Of a stretch of DNA of 64,000 bases, positions 56,736 through 64,000 are shown in pieces; within the stretch, counting starts at the first letter, position 1, and the number at the start of each line of letters is the position of its first letter. The notes beneath the pieces are model-generated. The model was not told the origin of the DNA, searched no databases, and was given only the letters and a program-made list of their open reading frames with translations. The stretch is from Arctopsyche grandis (Eukaryota; Arthropoda; Insecta; Trichoptera; Hydropsychidae). The DNA lies in assembly GCF_051622035.1 (NCBI RefSeq), contig NC_135355.1, positions 41,638,986-41,702,985 of the forward strand, written 5' to 3'. The position numbers were made by a program, and so were the translations under genes.

Positions 56736-58470
56736 ACAAAATGAAAGCTACCGACTTAATTCCTAAGTACAGCTCAAGCCGACAACTACACGTTAACAAC
56801 AGTACGAAAAGTATTCTTAAGTACATTCTATAATATATAGAAACATTTATATGATCCGTAATGTGTAGTCGTAGCAGCAGTATTCGATACAATAATACTT
56901 ATAAAAACGGACGCGATGTATGTATGTTTGTGGATATGTGGCGGACGCGTCGACAAGTACGGAAATTCCAAAAAAATTTAGAATTCCAGAAGTATACGCT
57001 ATGCATAGGAGTATAGCGTGACGAGCGATCGTGTTGAGGAGACGCGGGGAAGCGGTGTAGCGGGGAAGTGGGGATCTGAGCGTCTGACATGTGCTCCTGA
57101 TATTGAGTGCCTGACTTGGAAGGGGTGACGTCAGCGTCAGATGTGCTGAGCAAGCGCCTGTACGATCCACACATCCACGAAGACACACATTCATTCATCA
57201 TTTCAAACATTCATTAAATTTATATATTATATAAATTTTAAAACATTCAATCATCGGATCACCCGTTATATCGCGTGTTAAATTTTCGACACGTAAGAGC
57301 GAATTAATGAATAGACCACTAACAAAAATAACAATGTGTGCCACACATGTAATCACACGCCGAAATTTGTATAATTTATTATTTTCCTTTTGATCATAAT
57401 TTAACGGGGCGAAAACGAACCAAAATAAAAATTCCGCTCGCATTAATCTGACGACCCTTTGAAGTTGAGTGCGATTTTGGCAAATTATCTGCGTAAGAAT
57501 ATTTTCGGCAATCGGAGCGCAAGCTGTCGTAATTCGATGCCTTTCGATAATCAAAAGTAACGAGTCCAATTAAAACTCTACCCTAATTGGTGTTTCGAAA
57601 ATTCAATTATTCCATATCGCTCTTTCGCGTTTCAATCGTGAAATATTGCATCTTCGTATCGGATTGTCAAATTACGGCCTTTTACGCAAATTGTTCTTTT
57701 TTTTTGTTATTTTATTTATCATTACTGTCCGACGGTTGATTTCTACATAAGTCGAAAATTGTTTAAATCTCGGTGTAATCGGAAAATGTCTAGCTTTTTC
57801 GTTCCATAAAAACTGATGTTTCGGATAAGATGATTTATTGGCACTTTTTTTTTATTCTTTCGTATTAAGTCAGCATTTGTTCGATTACATGGAATGTTTA
57901 CCGTAGTAATAAATCACTTACTTAATTGGATGTTCGACTATAATTTCGGAAAATTCGTGTGCGAACATGTGCTCGGAAAACACACGTTACGCAGTATTAA
58001 ATTACTAGCGTAATTTTATATCAAATATAAGTCGCTGTTGAATAATTTATTTATTTAATTAAATCTTACCCCACAAACACTCAATACTATCAAAAAACTA
58101 ATATACAATTGAAGTAAAATATTACAGTACAATAAATAAAATGCGTATTCGTAGAAAAAAATTATATTTGATTAGACGGAATAGTTCAAAGTTTAATCAG
58201 TATTTTATTTTAAAATATAATTTCCAATTGTTTTAATATTTTTTAAGGAGATTTTTTAAGATGTTTAAGACTACAACATCTTAAGCCCAAGTAATGCATT
58301 TCTAACATGATCGTAAAATGTGCTAAACTGGTTGAGTGGTTGTTGCGCAACGCCAGTAGTTGATTTTATCAATAATAAATGTCAATAATTTATCCGTCAA
58401 TATATGTACATATAAACAGGTTGTTATTATTATGATTAAGGTTATTATTATTATGAGGTTATGATTGCAT
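56736..58470. other. Long unique region
   Basis: The longest repeat-free stretch of the window. 56890-57560 is less AT-rich, with minus-strand ORFs of 103-123 codons that overlap in other frames and show no domain. A TGACGTCA site lies at 57126. 57570-58470 is AT-rich without features. Likely intron or intergenic DNA. Confidence 0.4.
57126..57133. promoter_or_regulatory. Full CRE/ATF-type site TGACGTCA
   Basis: Perfect palindromic CRE in non-repetitive, GC-richer DNA. Match only. Confidence 0.25.
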
Positions 58471-58473
58471 GAC

Positions 58474-58570
58474 TGGCCACAGTGACGCGTTAGAGCTCTC
58501 TGTAATGTTACTGTGGCCAATATGTTAAAAAAATATATAAATATTCCCATAAAATTCAAATAAATTTTCA
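58474..58570 (+). repeat. LINE/SINE 3' stem-loop, variant stem
   Basis: Arms TGGCCACAGTGAC and GTTACTGTGGCCA (13 pairs with one G-U) at 58474-58519 around GCGTTAGAGCTCTCTGTAAT, then an A-rich tail. The loop matches the family pattern but the stem differs from all other copies. Confidence 0.7.
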
Positions 58571-58589
58571 TTTAGATGTTTATGTTTAT

Positions 58590-59745
58590 GCTTTACATTT
58601 GATGGCTGTACCTCCTGCGCGCATCATCATTTGATGTCTGTACCTCCTGCCGCACAGTTCTTTTTCGAATGGCTCCTATTCCAAGAGGTATTCGACTTGT
58701 TGTTCGAGTAGTGAGCGTAAATTGTCGGATATTACTCTAACCCATTTATCTGGTAGTCTGCGCTCATCATTTTTTTCGTGATTGATTGTGATTTATTAGT
58801 GGAATTTTGATTTACTCTCTTCCATTTGGGCCTCACAGGGATGTTTTGTATTTGCAGTTGGTTCTTATTTATTGGAACTGGCTGTAGGTGCAAGGCATTC
58901 CTTATGTTATATTTTATATTTGATATTTTTACGTATCTGTTATTATAATTGCTATTGTTTTTTATGATTTTGTATAAATGTATTTTTGTCTGTGTATATA
59001 TTATACATATGTTTATATTTATTTTCTTTTGTAAGACATTCCCTTCTTTGTTGATTTTTACAAACCTTCTTAACGTTTCATTTACGATTACAACTCAGGA
59101 AAAAGTTTTCCTCTTATCCGATTGTTTTCATACTTTGCCATATTGCTCATTTTGGTCATCAATATAAGTAAATGGATCCTCCGCCATAAGGATAGAGATG
59201 AAATATCGTTTAAGACACGTTTTAAGTTTGCAAATTTGAAAGTAGTAGTAGTGTAGTCTTTAGTTGTATACATAGATGGCGGTAGTAAAATAAAACTATT
59301 GGTATTTTTATTCAAAATAATAATTTATATATCATAATATTATATACAAAACTAATTAGTTCACTCAAAGTGTTACTAATGAATGTTATCGATATCCTTG
59401 TCGATCGAAATATCGATCCATATTGCTTTTACCGCCAAAACTCTCTGCACACATTTGACACTTCTAGGTTATAATCAGTCATATATTTCATATATTTCTC
59501 ATAGATTTCACGTATCAGATTCATAATATCATACTGGTGGCCGAATTTTTTTATAATTTGTAATTCTTATTATTAATTTTATTAGTTGTTTGTTTATATA
59601 CATATATGTTTTGTTTTTGTTATGTCTAATTTATTTGGTTATTATTTTGTTTCTTTTCTTTTCCATTATATTTTTGACCATTGTGGCGCATTAAGAATTC
59701 CTGTAATGATACAAAGGTCCAAACTTTAAATAAATTATTAAACTA
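58590..59745 (+). mobile_element. LINE family D 3' end, split by family B
   Basis: 58590-59058: ORF end (with a small internal duplication of the TGTACCTCCTGC block) and 3' UTR (CTCTTCCATTTGGGCC, GGTGCAAGGCATTCC, GACATTCCCTTCTTTGTTG). 59551-59745: rest of the UTR, stem-loop GACCATTGTGGCGCATTAAG to ATACAAAGGTCC, and tail. The copy at 62845-63065 shows the uninterrupted sequence. Confidence 0.75.
59059..59550 (+). repeat. Family B copy inserted in a LINE 3' UTR
   Basis: Family B core to about 59360 (GATTACAACTCAGG, GCCATATTGCTCATTTTGGT, CATAGATGGCGG), then about 190 bp not seen in other copies. The empty site at 62845-63065 sets the insertion edges at about 59059 and 59550. Confidence 0.6.
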
Positions 59746-60220
59746 CATATATTAGCATCTTAGCTGATGTTAGAAGAAGATTTCTCCAGTCAGTCTTCGG
59801 CTGGTTTATTATATGAACATCTTAAAAAAAAGTTAACCAAATTAAGTTCAAAAATTTAATTAAATTATTGGTACTAATTCATGTGGGATATTGAATTATT
59901 TTCGTTCGATGAAAATATCGAAGCTTTTTAAAGATTGTTCAAGTGTGGAAAAGGCCGCAGCACCACTTCCGGGCATGAACGAGCTCCGGAGCAAAGCTTC
60001 CGGTCGGTTAGTCGAGCGGAGGAAGCGAGGTGAAAATCTGCAGTGATTTTCGGGGGATTTTTCAGCAATTTCCGCAAAATTCACCTCATTCTCTCATACG
60101 AAGGCTGCGGTGCATGTGGGTCAAGTGTTTGCGAATGCATAAATTTTCACCGAGACATGCTAAAAAAACTGTCTTGACCCACACTGTCACTCTTTCCGGT
60201 ACATAAATAATACTACATAT
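59746..60220. other. Unique DNA
   Basis: No gene or repeat recognised; 59930-60110 is less AT-rich and has a 62-codon minus-strand ORF without known features. Confidence 0.35.
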
Positions 60221-60694
60221 TGTGACGTTCCAATGAAAGCATAAATAATTTTTCTTTTATTTTTAACTACTTGTTTAACTAACCAAGAATTCTTTATTTT
60301 TATTAAAATGTTACATTTATCTTATTGGTAGAATTTAATTACGGAGAATTGAAATGAGATAGGTAGAACTGTTTCACTTTAACTTTGCTACACTATTTAA
60401 CTTTGTTCTGCTGCTGATGTGTTGACTGCTACTATCGGAGTCTCAATGTTGATGACTACCACTTTCGGAGTCTCGATGGTGATGACTAACTTAAATTCTA
60501 GCAGTAATGAGTTTATATACTCTTCTATAAAACAATGAAGTGTTGATGACACGTGTCGTACAATTTTGGTTAGTCAGTGCTTAAGGTGTGCTATAAATCA
60601 ATGGTGTTACTTATTAAATTAGGTGTGCCCAAATCAATGGTGTGTCTTATCCCTACTGGTTAGTCCACTAAATTGATAAGCTAGGTACATAACA
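60221..60694 (-). mobile_element. Solo LTR, family M
   Basis: On the minus strand starts TGTTATGTACCTAGC and ends GGAACGTCACA; matches 4701-5195 along its length. A TATA box (GTATATAAACTC) lies near 60510. CATCACCATCGAGACTCCGA and a second version of that unit form a tandem pair. Flanks ATAT/ATGT give an imperfect target duplication. Confidence 0.65.
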
Positions 60695-61159
60695 ATGTGT
60701 ATATTGATAAATTAATCAATTTGGTGAAACTTCGTTAAAATAAAACGAGTCACTTTTTTTAAGCATAAAACCGACCATCGTTTATAGTTTTAAAGCCTCC
60801 ATTAAAATGACAGTATGCACGAGTATATTCATCGTCATTAAAAACGCCATAGGTTTTAATATCAGTTTTTATTAAAATAGTAATGTTTTGCCCATCAACA
60901 CATTGGCGGATTATTTATTTGCAAAGGGATTATTTATTTGCAAAAAAAATGATAATTAATTATATCCTTAGAAGATTCCCATACATTACTTAATTGGATG
61001 GCTTCTATTCCAAAAACCACCCTCATGCTACAATGGTCCGCATTTTGAATAAATAGTTGATGTTAAAACCACAGATATTTTCTATACCATTGCATAAGAA
61101 ATGGCGGATTCGTGCCTTATATTCGAAAATATCCCCACTTCTTGGAAGGTTTTATTTAT
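60695..61159. other. Unique AT-rich DNA
   Basis: No gene or repeat recognised. Confidence 0.4.
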
Positions 61160-61215
61160 TTATTTATTTTATAGTTTTGGACCATTGTGGCTTTACCATT
61201 TAGGAAAACCTAATG
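61160..61215 (-). repeat. LINE family D 3' terminus remnant
   Basis: CATTAGGTTTTCCTAAATGG then TAAAGCCACAATGGTCC on the minus strand, with an AAATAAATAAATAAA tail; the 5' arm of the stem is missing. Confidence 0.55.
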
Positions 61216-61244
61216 AAACACGTGTTTGAAAGGGGTTTGCAATA

Positions 61245-61612
61245 TTTGCGAGAATTCGCATCTTTGCCCAGGTAATAAAAGAAGCCTCTCAGATAAGAAA
61301 ATGGTTTGTACCAGGTGTTTGAAAATATGCATACTTTCTTTTAATGTTGAAAGTATTCAACACAAATTGCAAAAAAATTTTAATGATTTTATATTACTGT
61401 ATCCGGCCCTATCTTCATTTTGGTAATCTAAGAACCTTTTATAATAAAAAAAAACCACTCTGCGTGGGAATAGACAGAATGCATCTTTGCTTAGGTAATA
61501 AAAGAAGCCACTCAGATGAAAAATGAGGCTTATAAAAAATGGTTTGCACCAGATGTTTGAAAATATGCATACTTTCTAATACTCTGCGTGGGAATCGACA
61601 GAATGCAAAATT
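61245..61612 (+). repeat. Tandem repeat of about 225 bp
   Basis: Units at about 61248-61345 and 61470-61580 share GCATCTTTGC, AGGTAATAAAAGAAGCC, ATGGTTTG, CCAG-TGTTTGAAAATATGCA and TACTTTCT. A third partial unit (CTCTGCGTGGGAATCGACAG) is at 61584-61612. Translations contain paired CxxC-like cysteines (VCTRCLK), possibly a decayed zinc-finger repeat, but the frames are broken. Confidence 0.5.
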
Positions 61613-62844
61613 ATATGGGGCTAATTTCGATGTTAAAAAATTCTTTCAGTGATTCGAAAAGGTTTATTATTAATAATATTATCTTTTAAAGTAGCAACAG
61701 CTGTTGAGTTGCTAGAGAAATTTTGTCGAGAATTCTTGAGGAAATCTCGAAGAAATTTAGAAGAGAAATCAGAATGCCTACTCATAGCATTTATGTAAAC
61801 ATATTTTATCCTTCACCGTTTTTAATAATCACATTTACAATTTTCCATTTTGGCAAGTAGATTAGCACTTTCTTTAACTGTTATTTTGTCTATAATGAAA
61901 TACTGTACATCTCTGAAATTGCACTTTAGATAAATATAATATACCAATACATTAAAGTTCATTTTTTGTTAATTAATTTATTCAATTATACTTGAATGCA
62001 TCGAACGGTCGAAAGCACTCTCGTATTGCGAAATGAAAATTTTCAATCAGACCGTTCCCGAAATTCTATATAAAGGCCATAAATCTTAATCTAACATTAG
62101 CAACGTAACTTGACCAAGCTTACAAGACAAAATTAATCCTGAAGCAATCTCGTAGTGCACAACACCCACTTGACCCAAATTCCCCCTACAGTCGACTTTA
62201 TCTGATAAAGGTTAGTATACGTACATACATATACATATATGTACATATGTTTGTATACTATTATACATTCAAAACGTAAAACATACTAAAAAGTAATAAA
62301 AACAAATATTGTCAACTGTACAATACATTTAAATTAAATTTCTAGAAAAATTGTCAAACATTTTCATAAAATTTCGTTAGAACATTCGTCGATTTGGGGC
62401 AATCTGATAGCGAGTGTATAATATTATGCAGAATAAAAATTTCATTAAGTCTTAGAATATACAAATATACAAAATCCTATGTCATAAAACATTTAGTATA
62501 TAATACCATCATACTGTTCGTTTTTAATTGGTGCACTTCAAAACGTCCAATTATACGCCGTACTTTTTTGAAACACTTCAACAGATTGTCTGCTCCAATC
62601 ATCGTAGATTCAATTTATTGCATCGGTACATATGCCAAATCATGCCATTTAAAAAAAAATTACAGAATGTAAGCCATTACCTATGTACATACATACATAC
62701 ATAGATACGATGTTTTCAATTTGACATGTTGCTAAGCGATATCGTTTGTTCTGAATTTATATGAAGTCATCTCTTTCCCCGGTGGATATTCTAATACAGT
62801 GATCGTCAACCGTTACATGTATTTTCAAACATTATATGTATGTG
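61613..62844. other. Unique DNA
   Basis: No gene or repeat recognised; a 92-codon plus-strand ORF at 62394-62672 has no family features. TACA microsatellites near 62220 and 62685. Confidence 0.4.
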
Positions 62845-63065
62845 TATATTTATTTATTTAAAGTTTGGACCATTGTAGCATTACAGGTATTCCTAATGCG
62901 CCACAATGGTCAAAAATGTAACAGAAAAGAAAAGAAACAAAATAATAACTAAATAAATTAGACCTAACAAAAAGAAAACATATGTATATACACAAACAAC
63001 TAATAATAATAATAATAATAATTACAAATTATAAAAAACAACAAAGAAGGGAATGTCTAATAAAA
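62845..63065 (-). mobile_element. LINE family D 3' end
   Basis: Minus strand: GACATTCCCTTCTTTGTTG, a T-rich UTR with an (ATT)n run, the stem-loop GACCATTGTGGCGCATTAGG to ATGCTACAATGGTCC at 62866-62910 and a TAAATAAATAAATA tail. Confidence 0.75.
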
Positions 63066-63720
63066 GAAAAAAGAGAAAGAAAAATAAATATAAACATATG
63101 TATGTATGTATATACACAGACAAAAATACAATACCCATTATATAAAAACCACTCAATTTGCAAAAGCGAAAATTTATTAACTAAGAGCTCAATATTTAGG
63201 TGAGATTATTGGAGCAAAGATATAAATACAAATGCGATTTTCCGAAGAAGCAAAGCTGCAGATGTTGAATACGGAAAAGATCTATTAGACAGATTGATAT
63301 TCAAATATGTAATATAAACCCAATTATGTATGTAATACCTATTAGTCAAAAATATATGATCACAAATATGCATTAACAATATTAGCATAGTAGATTATAA
63401 TAAAGTACTTCTCAAAATCATTCAAAAGAGAACAGATGTCAGTGCGAAAGCATAATCAGCCATTCATAGTTCGGATTAAGAGGGTTTTGGAACAAGATAA
63501 GCGTTGTTCTACTTGAATATCTACTTGAATATGTATGTAAGCGTTGTTCTCCTTAAAAAATGTAGGGAATTCGGCAAGTGGATATATTTATATCTACATA
63601 TGTATGTACATATGTACGTCTGTTTAATCAAATCCGAAACTGCATTATATAAAGTGAAACATGATAAGTGAATCGTAAATTTAATTAAAACAAATAAGAA
63701 CAGATGGAAGAGATATTAAT
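63066..63720. other. Unique AT-rich DNA
   Basis: No gene or repeat recognised. Confidence 0.4.
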
Positions 63721-63723
63721 TAC

Positions 63724-63894
63724 CCTTTTGAAGAACCTATTTTTGGAATCAATCTGTTGTCGTGAAGGTCGAAGACATGGAAACCAAAAATACATAGGTA
63801 GAACTTTGTTGAGGGGTGCGACAAGGCCATGCTTTTCAACCTGTATTCCGAAATGATGTTTGTTCAATAACCACGCCAGTATAATAGCCATGTT
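63724..63894 (-). CDS. Candidate internal exon, unknown protein
   Basis: A 171-bp open segment (57 codons, phase 0) with an acceptor-like TTACTTCTTCAG before 63894 and a donor-like AAAAGG/GTAATT after 63724, on the minus strand. The translation (NMAIILAWLLNKHHFGIQVE, then VAPLNKVLPMYFWFPCLRP) has balanced amino-acid use unlike the AT-driven ORFs nearby. Not recognised. It could be an exon of a gene beyond the right edge, or a TE remnant. Confidence 0.3.
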
Positions 63895-64000
63895 CTGAAG
63901 AAGTAAGTAAAAGCTTTATTGCACTGCAACTTAATAGTCAACTAAAATGTAGTGAATTTTTCAAAGCAATTAAAAATAGCAAAGAATTTTTAAATATAAA

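Overview
The window is AT-rich insect-type nuclear DNA, best matched to a moth (Lepidoptera). The single host gene I recognise is a dual-domain C-type lectin of the immulectin kind, typical of Lepidoptera. The transposon mix (jockey and RTE non-LTR elements, tRNA-derived SINEs, hAT and Tc1-like non-autonomous elements, solo LTRs, many TATG/TACA microsatellites) also fits. The order assignment is inference.

Layout. 0-12 kb: SINE copies, a Tc1-like MITE, two solo LTRs, a long copy of an unclassified repeat (family B), and a nested SINE/DNA-element block at 9.5-10.9 kb. 12-15 kb: a LINE split by a solo LTR, a SINE, an RTE LINE fragment and an ACTTCCGG repeat array. 17-25 kb: a Helitron-like terminus, a 176-bp tandem repeat, a 407-bp near-perfect palindrome and a 1.6-kb hAT-like element. 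27-38 kb: LINE fragments, solo LTRs, a GC-rich minisatellite, nested SINEs and a tail-to-tail LINE pair. 39.9-48.0 kb: a tandem duplication holding an intact five-exon lectin gene (39975-43034, minus) and a decayed second copy (45456-46633, minus) that lost its signal-peptide exon and first lectin domain. 48-55 kb: a GC-rich minisatellite, a SINE split by a hAT element with a perfect 8-bp target duplication, a LINE C-terminus, and a jockey reverse-transcriptase ORF inserted in another LINE. 55-64 kb: a hAT-like MITE, unique DNA, LINE 3' ends, one LTR and a candidate host exon near the right edge.

The most informative pattern is that the SINEs and several LINE lineages end in the same stem-loop. 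The loop is conserved while both arms of the stem change together, which points to an RNA structure read by a shared reverse transcriptase. Outside the lectin gene no complete host gene could be supported; exon boundaries and repeat edges were read by eye, and family names B-O are local labels.
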